64,000 bases of DNA, from positions 1,116,001-1,180,000 of the forward strand of contig NZ_CP114013.1 in assembly GCF_028416635.1 (NCBI RefSeq). The letters are read 5' to 3'. The stretch comes from Baekduia alba (lineage in GTDB: Bacteria; Actinomycetota; Thermoleophilia; Solirubrobacterales; Solirubrobacteraceae). Below, in pieces: positions 33,936 through 42,485 of the stretch (the stretch's first letter is position 1; each line of letters begins with the position of its first letter). The notes beneath the pieces were generated by a model that was not told the DNA's origin, searched no databases, and saw only the letters and a list, made by a program, of their open reading frames with translations. Both the position numbers and the translations under genes were made by a program.

Positions 33936-35106
33936 GGCCAACGCGTGGCGAGCGGTCCCGCTAGGGGAGTTCCTCACCGTCGCGCGGCGCATCGTCACAG
34001 TCGAAGACGACGAGAACTACGAGCAGGTCACCGTGCGCATCAAGGGACGCGGCCTCACGAGCCGCGGCGTCGTCCAGGGCACCGCCATCGCAACGAAGAA
34101 GCAGTATGAGGTCCGCGCCGGAGACCTACTCGTCTCGAAGATTGATGCGCGCAACGGTGGCCTCGGCCTCGTCCCGCCGGAGCTCGACAACGCTATCGTG
34201 TCGAGCGACTTCCCGGCCTACGTGATCGACGAGGACGTCTGCCTCCCGGCCTACCTCGACATCTACGTGAAGCGGCCTGTCTTCTGGGAGGAGTGTCTGC
34301 TGGTCAGCGAGGGCTCGACGAACCGCGTTCGGCTGGTCCCGGAGCAGTTCCTGGAGCTGGAGGTGGAACTGCCTTCGCTCGAAGAGCAGCTGGCCATCGT
34401 CGACGCGGTGGACCTCGCGGACCAGGCGGCCGCACGAGCTCGCGAGCAGCGTGCGTCACTGGAGCAGTTCTTCGAGTCGTATCGCCGGGACCTCTTCTCC
34501 GGCCTGGCAGAGGCCCACGAAGCAGTTCCCATCGCGGAGTTCGCGGACCTCGGCTCAGGAGGCACGCCTTCTCGCCGAGAGCCCACATACTTCGGTGGCG
34601 GCGTCCCCTGGGTCAAGACGGGCGAAGTCGCGTTCGGACCCATCAGTGAGACTGAGGAGACCATCAGCGACGAGGGCTTGAAGCGCTCGTCGGCGAAGCT
34701 CTACCCGTCTGGAACCGTGCTCGTGGCCATGTACGGACGGGGTACCGTCGGGCGGTCGGCCTACATCACCGAGCCGATGGCCACCAATCAGGCGTGCGCC
34801 GCAATCAAGCCAGGAAGCCGGCATGTCCCGCTCTTCCTCTTCCACTTCCTGTGGAGCGCGTATGACGAACTTGTCGAGGAGGCGGAGGGAACGACGAACC
34901 TGACGAACATTTCCCTTGGCGTCGTCAGCGACTTCGAGGTACCCCTCCCAGACCTCGACACCCAGGGTGATGTTGCGGTTCGTCTCGAACAGCTCGTTGC
35001 AGCGCGGAAGGCGTACGACAGGCTGTCGGCCGCTCACGTCGGGTTCCGGACGGCGCTCCTGGAGGATTTCGTGACCGGAGTTCGGCAGCCGCCGGAGAGT
35101 AGCTAG
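33928..35106 (+). CDS. hsdS: Type I restriction-modification specificity subunit
   Basis: A 392-residue HsdS with two target-recognition domains. The first TRD (about 10-150) includes EVRAGDLLVSKIDARNGGLG and the central conserved helix region contains LPSLEEQLAIVDAVDLADQA. The second TRD begins at EFADLGSGGTPSRREP, continues with GVPWVKTGEVAF, and ends with another conserved region (VPLPDLDTQGDVAVRLEQL). The order TRD1-helix-TRD2-helix is standard and implies a bipartite DNA target. ATG 33928 overlaps the hsdM2 stop; a TTG four codons upstream is possible. The first TRD resembles those of the simplified, ATP-independent type of specificity subunits. Confidence 0.92.
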   Translation: MVEANAWRAVPLGEFLTVARRIVTVEDDENYEQVTVRIKGRGLTSRGVVQGTAIATKKQYEVRAGDLLVSKIDARNGGLGLVPPELDNAIVSSDFPAYVIDEDVCLPAYLDIYVKRPVFWEECLLVSEGSTNRVRLVPEQFLELEVELPSLEEQLAIVDAVDLADQAAARAREQRASLEQFFESYRRDLFSGLAEAHEAVPIAEFADLGSGGTPSRREPTYFGGGVPWVKTGEVAFGPISETEETISDEGLKRSSAKLYPSGTVLVAMYGRGTVGRSAYITEPMATNQACAAIKPGSRHVPLFLFHFLWSAYDELVEEAEGTTNLTNISLGVVSDFEVPLPDLDTQGDVAVRLEQLVAARKAYDRLSAAHVGFRTALLEDFVTGVRQPPESS

Positions 35107-35117
35107 CGGGCACGAGC

Positions 35118-38100
35118 ATGTCGGCGACGTTTCACACCACAGAGGCAGACATCCAAGCTGAGCAGCTGGACGTGCTGCAGCGACTGGAGTGGGACTTCAT
35201 CAATCGGTGTGACATGAACGCGCTCCGGGGCAAAGCGCGCATGAACGAGGCGATTGTCGAGCCCCTGCTCATCCAGGCCCTCTGCAAGCTCAACGCAGGA
35301 CTCAACGAGGACGCCGCGCGGGAAATCGCCGCCAAGGTACGGCGCATTAGCAGCGACCGAGAGATGCTTGAGGTGTTGCGAAACGGTTACCAGTACAAGC
35401 CGACGCCGGCGAGCCCGACTCTCGACATCACGGTCGTCGACAGCCAGCAGCCAAGCCGAAATGACTACGTGGTGACGGAAGAGTTCGTCATCCGCACTGG
35501 AGGGCAGCGCGAGCCGCGTCTCGATGTCGTGTGCCTCGTGAACGGCATCCCGCTCGGCGTCATCGAGAACAAGGACACAGACGAGCCCATCAGCGGCGCC
35601 GCAGATGACTGGAGGGGCTACTGGCTCGACGCCCCCCAGCTCATCACCCAGACCAGCGTGGTCGGGTGCTGCAACGGCCTGTCGTTCCGCCTGGGCCCCT
35701 CCGGCCTCGAAGACGAACGGTCCTATCTCCAGTGGACCGACGCTTGGCCGCGCGAGGTTGAGGACCCGGACGACGAAATGCTCGTGGCCCTGACAGGCGC
35801 GTATCACCCGCACAACCTCGTCGACCTCGCGACCAACTTCGTCGTCTTCGAGACTCGTGAAGGTGTCACAACGAAGAAGCTCGCGCGGGCGCACCAGTTC
35901 CGTGCGGCGAACAAGCTAGTCGACCGCGTCATCGCCAAGCAGTTCGACCGGGGCATCATCTGGCATGCCACCGGTTCCGGCAAGTCGCTGACCATGGTCT
36001 TCGCCGCCGGCAAGTTGCTCCGCGTCGGGCTCGGCAATCCGTCGGTCGTGCTCGTCATCGACCGTGTCGACCTAGACGAGCAAATCAACGAGACGCTGGT
36101 CGCGTGCGAGTTCGATGGCGTCCAGCAGGCCACCTCTGGTGAGAGGCTGGCGACGCTGCTCGTCGGTGGCGGCGGCGTCATCGTGACCACCGTCCAGAAG
36201 TTCCGTCAGTCGATGAACGCCGCCCTCAAGGACCGAGACGTCATCGTGTTCGTCGACGAAGCGCACCGGTCCCAGTTCGGCAAGTTCGGCATCTGGATGC
36301 AGGACGCGCTACCCACCGCCCGGATGTTCGGCTTCACGGGAACGCCCATCGAGGTCGACTCCCATCGCTCCACCCGCAAGGTCTTCAGTCCTGAACTCGG
36401 AGACGGCAAGCGAGAGGCGTACCTGGACCGTTTCGGCTTTGACCAGGCAATTGCCGACGGCGCCACTGTCCCGGTGGTCTACGAGCCCCGGCTCGCCGAG
36501 TGGCGCATCACCAAGACCGATCTTGACGCCAAGGTCGACGTGCTCGCGGCCGACCTCGACGAAGAAGCCCGAGACGAGTTGCGCGCGCAGGCGAGCAAGG
36601 AGTCCGTCGTCGCGAAAGCGCCGGCACGCGTGGCCGCCATCGCAGCAGACGTCGCCGACCAGCTAGCTACTCGCTTCGCCTCAAATGGCTTCTGCGGCCA
36701 GCTCGTAGGCGTCGACCGTGAGGCCTGTGCGCTTCTCGCCGCGGAGCTCGCCAAGTACCTCCAGCCGCAGGAGTTCGCGGTCATCATGTCGCGTAACAAG
36801 AAGGACAGCGCACGCCGCGTCGGCCAGATTGACCTGCGCTACTGGTACCCGGGCGAGCACTGGGTGCGAGTCCACGGAGCGCCGACGCTCGGCGGCGCCG
36901 ACGAGGGCGACACATCCGAAGCTGCCGACGAGGCAGACGGCTTCATTACGGCGACCGACCGGAAGGCCATCAAGGACTTCATCCGCCGCTTCAAGAGCGA
37001 CAGTGACCCTCTCAAACTGCTCGTCGTCAACGGGATGCTCCTTACAGGCTTCGATGCGCCCAGCGAGCAGGTGATGTTCTTGGACCGCGGGCTTCGCGAA
37101 CACACGCTCATGCAGGCCATCGCCCGGACCAACCGGCGTTACCGGGACAAGGACTACGGCGTCATCCTGGACTACTGGGGCGTCTTCGACGAACTCAAGG
37201 ACGCCCTGTCTGAGTTCGCTTCCGACGACCTCAAAGGGCTCGTTGAGCCGACGGAGGCGCTCATCGAGCGGTTCCCCCGCATCATCGACGAAGCCCTCAC
37301 GGTCGTCGAGCCGGCCGCGAACGGGTCCGCCCGCAAGCGCATGCTGCGTGTAGTGCGGCTGCTGACTGATCACACCGACAAGGCGGAGGACTTCGAGCGG
37401 CTGTTCCGCGAAGCCCAAGGCATTTACGAAACGCTCACCCCGGACAGGCGCCTCGCGCCGCATCTCGGCCGCTACGGCGAGCTGCTCGAAATCTGGGCTG
37501 CCTGGCGACGCGGCACCCGCCGCGACCGCCGCACCGGCGACGACCTGCGCCACAAGACCCGCCAGCTAGTGCAAGCGGCTGTCGGCATGGACCGCATCGG
37601 TGACGACCTGCCCGCCTTCACTATCGACGCCGACTTCCTACAGGCCTTGATCGAGGACAAAGAGCTCACGCCGGAGGAAAAGGCGACCGACATCGAGGCG
37701 GCCATCGTCCACGAAATCAAGGTGCGCGGCCAGGACGACCCCCTGGCTAAGACTCTCGCCGAGCGACTGGCCGAGCTTCGCGCGAAGCGGCTTCGAGCGG
37801 CCCAAATGACCCTCGACGACCTGCGCGGGTGGGAGCAGCTCGTCGCGGATTACAAGCGCGAGCAGGAGCGCGGCGCCGACCTTGGTCTGGATGAGGCCGG
37901 CGTCCTCGTTCATGCGGTGTTGCTGCGGTCCGCGCCAAGCGCCGACGAACAGGACACCGTTGATGTCGCCAAGGCGATGAGCAAGCACTACGACGACGCC
38001 TCTCGCATTCCCGACTGGAAGAACCGGCCCGACGTTGCCCAGCGCCTCCGGCGTGCCGCTGTCAAGGAACTCGTCGTCCGCGACAGCACAAGTCAGCTGC

Positions 38101-38156
38101 CGCAGAACGCCGAGTTGATGGATGAGTTGATGGCCGCTCTTGCGACGCTCCGGTGA
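35118..38156 (+). CDS. hsdR: Type I restriction-modification endonuclease/translocase subunit
   Basis: A 1012-residue HsdR. The N-terminal nuclease domain shows Asp136 (RLDVVCLVNGIP) and Glu150-x-Lys152 (GVIENKDT). The SF2 translocase follows with Walker A WHATGSGKS (Lys289), DEAH box VFVDEAHRSQFG (Asp380), motif III GFTGTPIE, and motifs V/VI LLTGFDAPSEQVMFLDR and QAIARTNRRYRDKDYG. The C-terminal helical region contacts the methylase. All catalytic residues are present. It starts 11 bp after hsdS and its TGA overlaps the GTG of the metalloprotease gene. It should translocate and cut DNA lacking the modification. Confidence 0.95.
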   Translation: MSATFHTTEADIQAEQLDVLQRLEWDFINRCDMNALRGKARMNEAIVEPLLIQALCKLNAGLNEDAAREIAAKVRRISSDREMLEVLRNGYQYKPTPASPTLDITVVDSQQPSRNDYVVTEEFVIRTGGQREPRLDVVCLVNGIPLGVIENKDTDEPISGAADDWRGYWLDAPQLITQTSVVGCCNGLSFRLGPSGLEDERSYLQWTDAWPREVEDPDDEMLVALTGAYHPHNLVDLATNFVVFETREGVTTKKLARAHQFRAANKLVDRVIAKQFDRGIIWHATGSGKSLTMVFAAGKLLRVGLGNPSVVLVIDRVDLDEQINETLVACEFDGVQQATSGERLATLLVGGGGVIVTTVQKFRQSMNAALKDRDVIVFVDEAHRSQFGKFGIWMQDALPTARMFGFTGTPIEVDSHRSTRKVFSPELGDGKREAYLDRFGFDQAIADGATVPVVYEPRLAEWRITKTDLDAKVDVLAADLDEEARDELRAQASKESVVAKAPARVAAIAADVADQLATRFASNGFCGQLVGVDREACALLAAELAKYLQPQEFAVIMSRNKKDSARRVGQIDLRYWYPGEHWVRVHGAPTLGGADEGDTSEAADEADGFITATDRKAIKDFIRRFKSDSDPLKLLVVNGMLLTGFDAPSEQVMFLDRGLREHTLMQAIARTNRRYRDKDYGVILDYWGVFDELKDALSEFASDDLKGLVEPTEALIERFPRIIDEALTVVEPAANGSARKRMLRVVRLLTDHTDKAEDFERLFREAQGIYETLTPDRRLAPHLGRYGELLEIWAAWRRGTRRDRRTGDDLRHKTRQLVQAAVGMDRIGDDLPAFTIDADFLQALIEDKELTPEEKATDIEAAIVHEIKVRGQDDPLAKTLAERLAELRAKRLRAAQMTLDDLRGWEQLVADYKREQERGADLGLDEAGVLVHAVLLRSAPSADEQDTVDVAKAMSKHYDDASRIPDWKNRPDVAQRLRRAAVKELVVRDSTSQLPQNAELMDELMAALATLR

Positions 38157-38896
38157 GCGCCATGGCCGCCCCACCCGCAGCGGAGACGCTCACCGTCGAC
38201 CTTGGGGAGCGCGTCGTCGAGGTCGAGGTGCGTCGTTCTGACCGTGCGCGTACCACTCGCATTCAACTCGGGCGCGACGTCCCGCTGCGCATCATCGTGC
38301 CAGCGGGCGCGTCCGATGAGTACGCGGCGCAGGCCCTGCGGAACAAAGCAGCCTGGGTCCTGTCGAAACTGAGCTCGGTCGAGGAGGAGCGGCACCGCCT
38401 CGCCGAGCTCGGTCTGGCCACGGACACGCAGGTGTGGTTGCACGGTGCCCGGGTGACCGTTGAGTCCACGTCCCGTATCGCTCACGCACGCCTTCAGGAC
38501 GGGCGTCTGCTCGTCCCCGCGGAAGACGCCTCGCGAGCCGTACAGCGGTGGTATCGGCGCACCGCCCGTACATGGCTTCGGCAATTGGTCGCGGCGGAAG
38601 CGGAGAGGCTCGGCGTCGAAGTGTCGGGCGTGGGCGTCCGTGACCAGCGGACGCGTTGGGGGTCGTGTTCGCGCCACGGACACATTTCCTTGAACTGGCG
38701 TCTCGTGGTCATGCCGGAGCACGTGGCGCGGTATGTCGTCGTCCACGAGCTCGTGCACCTCCGGGTTGCGAATCACTCGAAGTCGTTCTGGCGCGCGCTG
38801 TCGGCGGCGCTGCCGGACTGGCAAGAGGCCTCCGACTGGCTCGGTCGCCACGGCAACGAGCTGCGCAATTACCAGCCGGGAGCGGAACTCTCGTGA
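38153..38896 (+). CDS. YgjP/DUF45-type M48-like metallopeptidase associated with the restriction operon
   Basis: A 247-residue protein of the YgjP (DUF45, SprT-like) family. The zinc site is HELVHL (His198, Glu199, His202) with the downstream NHSKSFW segment supplying the third ligand, preceded by RWGSCSRHGHISLNWRLV, the family signature. Its N-terminal half holds LRIIVPAGASDEYAAQALRN. Such genes are often found within type I restriction loci, but their role is not established; one idea is controlled proteolysis of the restriction complex. It is coupled by GTGA overlaps to both hsdR upstream and the HARE-HTH gene downstream. Confidence 0.88.
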   Translation: MSAMAAPPAAETLTVDLGERVVEVEVRRSDRARTTRIQLGRDVPLRIIVPAGASDEYAAQALRNKAAWVLSKLSSVEEERHRLAELGLATDTQVWLHGARVTVESTSRIAHARLQDGRLLVPAEDASRAVQRWYRRTARTWLRQLVAAEAERLGVEVSGVGVRDQRTRWGSCSRHGHISLNWRLVVMPEHVARYVVVHELVHLRVANHSKSFWRALSAALPDWQEASDWLGRHGNELRNYQPGAELS

Positions 38897-38969
38897 ACTT
38901 CTGGAAAGCCATCGTGACGGTGCTTGCCGATGAGGGAGGACCGCTTCACTCCAAGGTCATTACAGAGCG
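38893..38969 (+). pseudogene. Frameshifted 5' part of the HARE-HTH/Mrr gene
   Basis: A GTG at 38893, overlapping the metalloprotease stop (GTGA), opens the first HARE-HTH domain: NFWKAIVTVLADEGGPLHSK followed by VITER. At about 38968 the frame is lost. The rest of the same domain (MLDQQLWESEGKTPDATVAA) continues in the next frame, one base short of alignment. In its own frame this fragment continues without domain sense to 39105. No slippery heptamer is visible, so a deletion mutation or a sequence error is more likely than programmed frameshifting. Confidence 0.7.
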
Positions 38970-39974
38970 ATGCTCGACCAACAACTTTGGGAGAGCGAAG
39001 GCAAGACTCCGGACGCGACGGTTGCGGCTCGCCTCTACACGGACATCAAGAAAAAGGGTGCCGGCTCTCGGTTCGTTCAGGTCGCGAAGGGAACATTCGC
39101 GCTGAACCCAGACGTCGAGGACCAGCAGGCTCAGCTGGCGGGCGAGGCGGAGGCAGTGCCCTCGAACGAAGCGACTCCTTTGAGCGCAGACATGCCTGTC
39201 GGCGCGCCGTTGAAAAAGCGGCTGTCGTTCACCGACGCGGCGGAGGACGTTCTACAGCGTCACGGCAACGGGCACCCGATGCACTACCGCGACATCACCA
39301 AGGTGGTGCTCGACGAGGACCTCGTGAAGACCAGTGGCAAGACGCCGGAGGCCACCCTCTACGCGCAAATCATCACGGAGAACGCGCGCGCAGAGATGCG
39401 CAGCAAGCCAGTGCGGTTCGTCCGCCACGGCAAGGGCATGGTCGGCCTGGCGGCCTGGCTGGAACCTGGCGTACAGCAGGAGATTGCCAAACACAACGCA
39501 GATGCCGAAGAGCAGATGCTCGAACAGCTCCGCGAGCTTGACCCCGCGGACTTCGAGCAGCTCGCCGGCGAACTGCTGAGGGAGCTCGGCATCCGCGAGG
39601 TCGAAGTCACCGCCTACCACGGCGACAAGGGCATTGACGCGACCGGCGTGTACGAGCTCGCCGAGGGTCTCGATGTCCGCATCGCAGTTCAGGCCAAGCG
39701 CCAGCAGCAGAACGTGCAGCGACCGACCGTGCAGGCACTCAACGGGAGCCTCAAGCCGCACCAGCAGGGCCTCATCATCACGACCAGCGACTTCGGGAAG
39801 GGCGCCCGCGAGGAAGCCGCCCGCGACGACAAGCCGCTCATCTGGCTCATCAACGGCAAGCAGCTCGTCAAGCTGCTCATCGCCAACGACATCGGCGCTC
39901 GGCGGGTCGCCGTCGAACTCGTCGAGCCCACAGGGTTCGAGCTCGGCGACGCAGACCGCAACGCCGCAACCTGA
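38970..39974 (+). CDS. HARE-HTH and Mrr-type restriction endonuclease
   Basis: A 334-residue frame from ATG 38970. It contains the second half of a HARE-HTH domain (GKTPDATVAARLYTDIKKKG), a complete second HARE-HTH (about 85-165, DVLQRHGNGHPMHYRDITK to MVGLAAWL) and a C-terminal Mrr catalytic domain (about 185-310): DPADFEQLAGELLRELGI, the HGDKGIDATG aspartate segment and the IAVQAKR Gln-x-Lys motif. Mrr enzymes cut modified DNA, and HARE-HTH domains are predicted to sense modified bases. The intact ancestor would have started at 38893. Whether this start is used is doubtful, as no ribosome-binding site precedes it. Confidence 0.8.
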   Translation: MLDQQLWESEGKTPDATVAARLYTDIKKKGAGSRFVQVAKGTFALNPDVEDQQAQLAGEAEAVPSNEATPLSADMPVGAPLKKRLSFTDAAEDVLQRHGNGHPMHYRDITKVVLDEDLVKTSGKTPEATLYAQIITENARAEMRSKPVRFVRHGKGMVGLAAWLEPGVQQEIAKHNADAEEQMLEQLRELDPADFEQLAGELLRELGIREVEVTAYHGDKGIDATGVYELAEGLDVRIAVQAKRQQQNVQRPTVQALNGSLKPHQQGLIITTSDFGKGAREEAARDDKPLIWLINGKQLVKLLIANDIGARRVAVELVEPTGFELGDADRNAAT

Positions 39975-40431
39975 GTTCCATACCGTGAGCAGCTTGACGT
40001 ACGGCGAGGGCTTGCTGGCGTAGTTCCAGCGGTGATGAGCGAGCGCCCCCGCGTCGGCTGGCCTGTGCAACTGGGCTCCGACGACGGTCGCCGTCTGCCC
40101 AACAGCGAGGCGAGTACGTGCCCGGGACTCGGTCGTGATCGCCTTTTTCTATGAGCGTGCTCTGGACCGGCAGCGGTTAGCCCGCCGGCCGCGACGGCCG
40201 CACGAAACAACGAAGGTCGCATCGTCTTTCGACATTCGGCGAGGCCGAGCGAAACAAGCACCGCTACCGCGCCCGACTGCGTAACTCGGGCGACGCGCAA
40301 AGGCGTCGCGCTGGCCGAGTAGCCAGGAGTCGAAATAGGACAACCGTCACGCATGGTGAACTAGGGCATCCACCGCTCGCCGAAGCGACGCCGCGGCCGC
40401 TGACGCGCTCGGCATCCTCGCCGCACTCTTG

Positions 40432-40452
40432 GTGGTTCCAATGTGGTTCCAA
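40432..40452. repeat. Right copy of the integrase arm-type repeat
   Basis: Same orientation and 20 of 21 positions identical to 20818-20838, again with two GGTTCCAA motifs. It lies 85 bp inside attR. Presence at both ends of the island near the attachment sites fits arm-type integrase sites. Confidence 0.65.
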
Positions 40453-40516
40453 GGCACCCAAAAACAACCCAAGCCAACCAAAGAAACTTCTCGCAAATAG
40501 CGGCCAAATCATCTAA

Positions 40517-40532
40517 CCGGACTGCAGTCCGG
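40517..40532. promoter_or_regulatory. Perfect 16-bp palindrome next to attR
   Basis: CCGGACTGCAGTCCGG is self-complementary and ends 4 bp before the attR core. It could be a binding site for the integrase, for a directionality factor, or a remnant of the element's own att structure. Function is inferred from position only. Confidence 0.45.
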
Positions 40533-40536
40533 GCAC

Positions 40537-40575
40537 CTCATAACCCGAAGGTCGCAGGTTCGTATCCTGCCCCCG
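40537..40575 (+). other. Right attachment site (attR), 3' half of tRNA-fMet
   Basis: A direct repeat of 20714-20752 with one mismatch in the T-loop. No 5' tRNA half precedes it, so it is not a gene. It marks the right boundary of the island. Confidence 0.85.
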
Positions 40576-40584
40576 GGTACTCAT

Positions 40585-40612
40585 CAAAAGGTCCGCTTTT
40601 GCGGGCCTTTTG
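40585..40612 (+). terminator. Hairpin after attR
   Basis: A 12-bp stem with one mismatch (CAAAAGGtCCGC / GCGGgCCTTTTG) and a TTTT loop. It is in the same position relative to attR as the terminator after tRNA-fMet, so it was probably the original terminator of the tRNA gene before integration. Confidence 0.6.
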
Positions 40613-40796
40613 TCGTCCCGCAGCGACTGCTTAAGTCGCCAAAAATGGGCTGTGCGGCAACGAATCGGGCAATAACCGTGTTGCCCCACACGGCCGCACC
40701 GGCCGCCGCCGCCGCTTCCTTCTTCGAAACCGCGGCGCTAGCGTCGCCGAGCCCATCGGACCAGGCGCACCACCGCTCGGCTCGGCCGGCCTATCT

Positions 40797-40882
40797 GAAA
40801 AGCGCCCCCGCGCCGCTGAAGACGGCCGGGGGCATGGCCAAGGAGCATCAACTCCATGGACATCTCGGACCGTATCGAGTCC
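40797..40882 (+). repeat. Leader repeat, copy A
   Basis: About 85 bp with a GCCCCCG...CGGGGGC hairpin followed by AAGGAG and the ATG of the decayed gene at 40856. A similar segment, roughly 80-85% identical by eye, occurs at 47850-47934, where the ATG has become ACG. Confidence 0.5.
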
Positions 40883-41240
40883 CGTGACTTGCTCGCGATC
40901 CCCGAGCATCTCGTCTTTGCCTTCGAGAAATGGATCGCGGAGCGGATCAGGCGGGCGTGCGAGCACGCCGAGGACGAGATCCGCGAGGCCGTCCAAGGCG
41001 GTGCACCTCCAGGATGCGTTTGCGGCGAGGTCGCTGACGCCGGCACAGCTCGGGGAGTTGGCCGAGGATGCCTTGAAGCGGCTGGAGCGTCGGTGGCGGA
41101 CCGATCCTGGCTATGAGGATGAGGCCGAGCGGCGGCTCCGCGAGCTGCTCGAGTTGCGCGACGGAGCCTTCGCCGCGGCGATCAACGACGACAACAACCT
41201 GCGCGTCCTGACGATCGAGCCGGCTCTCCGGCGAGCTGGC
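40856..41240 (+). pseudogene. Frameshifted small gene of unknown function
   Basis: ATG 40856 has an AAGGAG upstream and opens MDISDRIESRDLLAIPEHLV, then FAFEKWIAERIRRACEHAED. Near 41000, after EIREAV, the sensible helical coding moves to another frame (AVHLQDAFAARSLTPAQLG, RLERRWRTDPGYEDEAERRL) and fades after about 41240. Both parts are charged and helical and read as one broken protein. The family is not recognised. It lies just outside the island. Confidence 0.45.
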
Positions 41241-41337
41241 CGAGCCCACAGACGCGGTAGGCGGTCCAGTGCTCGAGGTCGGCGAGTCTTCGGCCTGAGG
41301 CGAGGTCCATGCCGGCAACGTCGGCGCGGCGGGCGCC

Positions 41338-41370
41338 GCGCGCCTCCGCCCGGACGGGGCGGAGGCGCGC
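41338..41370 (-). terminator. Strong hairpin after the small secreted-protein gene
   Basis: A perfect 14-bp stem (GCGCGCCTCCGCCC / GGGCGGAGGCGCGC) with a 5-nt loop begins 5 bp beyond the stop of the minus-strand gene at 41376. Confidence 0.6.
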
Positions 41371-41375
41371 GGGTG

Positions 41376-41987
41376 TCAGTACACCTGGATGGCCACCAGC
41401 GGGACGACCGTGTAGGCGAGCGCGCCGCCGGTCGGGTTCGTTGTCGTCGCGGTCCCGTCGGGGATCAGACCGCAGACGCTGTTGCTGACCGCGGTCGACT
41501 GGCCGGTGGTCAGGACGGTCAGCTGGCTGTGGCCGCTGTTGTACGACGCCGGGACCGTGCCGCTGAGCGTCGCGGTGCCGCAGCCGCTGACCGAGGCCGT
41601 GCAATTCAGCCCCGACAGAGTGAATGGGGTCACGCCATTGACGGAGAGGCCCACGGCCGCGAGCTTGGCCGTGTTCTTGCAGTCGATCGTCGTCGAGACG
41701 CCCGCGGTCGTGCAACCACTGTATGTCGGCTTGTAGTCGGTTGACACCGCCAGCGGAAGCGGGCCGGTCCCGCCGGCCAGCGTGGCGTTGAAACCGGAGG
41801 CCGTGCAGCTGATGGTCGCCGTAGTGCCGGAGCCTTGGACGACGAGCTGGGCGCCGGTGGTCCCGACGCCGCCCTTCGCTCCGGGCGACGAGACGACCAT
41901 GGTGGCGGCCGACGCGGACGCAGATGCGGCGAGGCCGAACGCGGCGACGAGGACGAGCAGGCTAATGCTCTTACTAAGCGAGCGCAT
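41376..41987 (-). CDS. Small secreted protein
   Basis: A 203-residue protein with a clear signal peptide (MRSLSKSISLLVLVAAFGLA, cleavage near ASA-ATM, residue 29) and a Ser/Thr/Gly-rich beta-type mature part with six cysteines, including segments SCTASGF, SGCTTAG and ASVSGCG. The ribosome-binding site AAAGGAAG precedes the ATG at 41987. It resembles the many small exported beta proteins of Solirubrobacterales. No enzyme or binding motif is visible, and no function is assigned. Confidence 0.82.
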   Translation of the reverse strand: MRSLSKSISLLVLVAAFGLAASASASAATMVVSSPGAKGGVGTTGAQLVVQGSGTTATISCTASGFNATLAGGTGPLPLAVSTDYKPTYSGCTTAGVSTTIDCKNTAKLAAVGLSVNGVTPFTLSGLNCTASVSGCGTATLSGTVPASYNSGHSQLTVLTTGQSTAVSNSVCGLIPDGTATTTNPTGGALAYTVVPLVAIQVY

Positions 41988-42485
41988 GTGAGCAACTTCC
42001 TTTCGGACAGTGGGACGGGCGGCACCCTATAAACTCCGCGGTACACGTTCAATGCTCTGAGTGCCTTGAGGACAAACATCTGATGGAGATTCTTGTGCGT
42101 TCCTTGCCATCGCCGACGATCGGGATGCTGGGCTTGGAGAACATGCATTGACGCCGCGCTCGCGGGGGCGAACCGGCCAAAGCGAGGTCGTGAGCCGAGC
42201 GATTGGCGTGGCGATCGACGCGTCGGCGATCCGCTGTCGGGAGCGGGATCTCGGGCGCGCGCTGATGCTGATCACGCGCGAGGCGATCCGCGAAACGAGA
42301 TCAACGAGACTCCGGGCCCGATAGGAACGGGGAATGCGCCTCGTGCTTGCAAGAACATGAAGGGCCTCGATTGATGGAGGCCGGGGATCTGCTCTTGCAT
42401 TCTAGGTACGGACCAGTTTATGATCCGCGCCGCCGCCTGTCCCCGCTGTCTTGGGCGGCTACATCTACGAGAAGGGTCATCTGCT
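41988..42485. other. Intergenic region upstream of the beta-propeller gene
   Basis: Nothing firm is seen. A frame near 42150-42325 encodes a short charged helix (VAIDASAIRCRERDLGRAL) before a stop and may be a gene fragment. Other frames are GC-bias artefacts. Confidence 0.3.

Larger units (their letters stand above)
39975..40536. other. Right end of the island, no gene supported
   Basis: This 562-bp stretch after the Mrr gene holds only overlapping low-quality frames. Recognised sites are the right arm-type repeat (40432-40452) and a perfect palindrome beside attR (40517-40532). Confidence 0.45.

Noticed and set aside
38965-38975. Programmed frameshifting in the Mrr-type gene.
   Set aside because: No slippery heptamer or downstream pseudoknot is evident; a simple deletion explains the frame change better.
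40537-40575. A second tRNA-Met gene at the right island end.
   Set aside because: Only the 3' half is present; the bases before it form a palindrome, not a D-arm.
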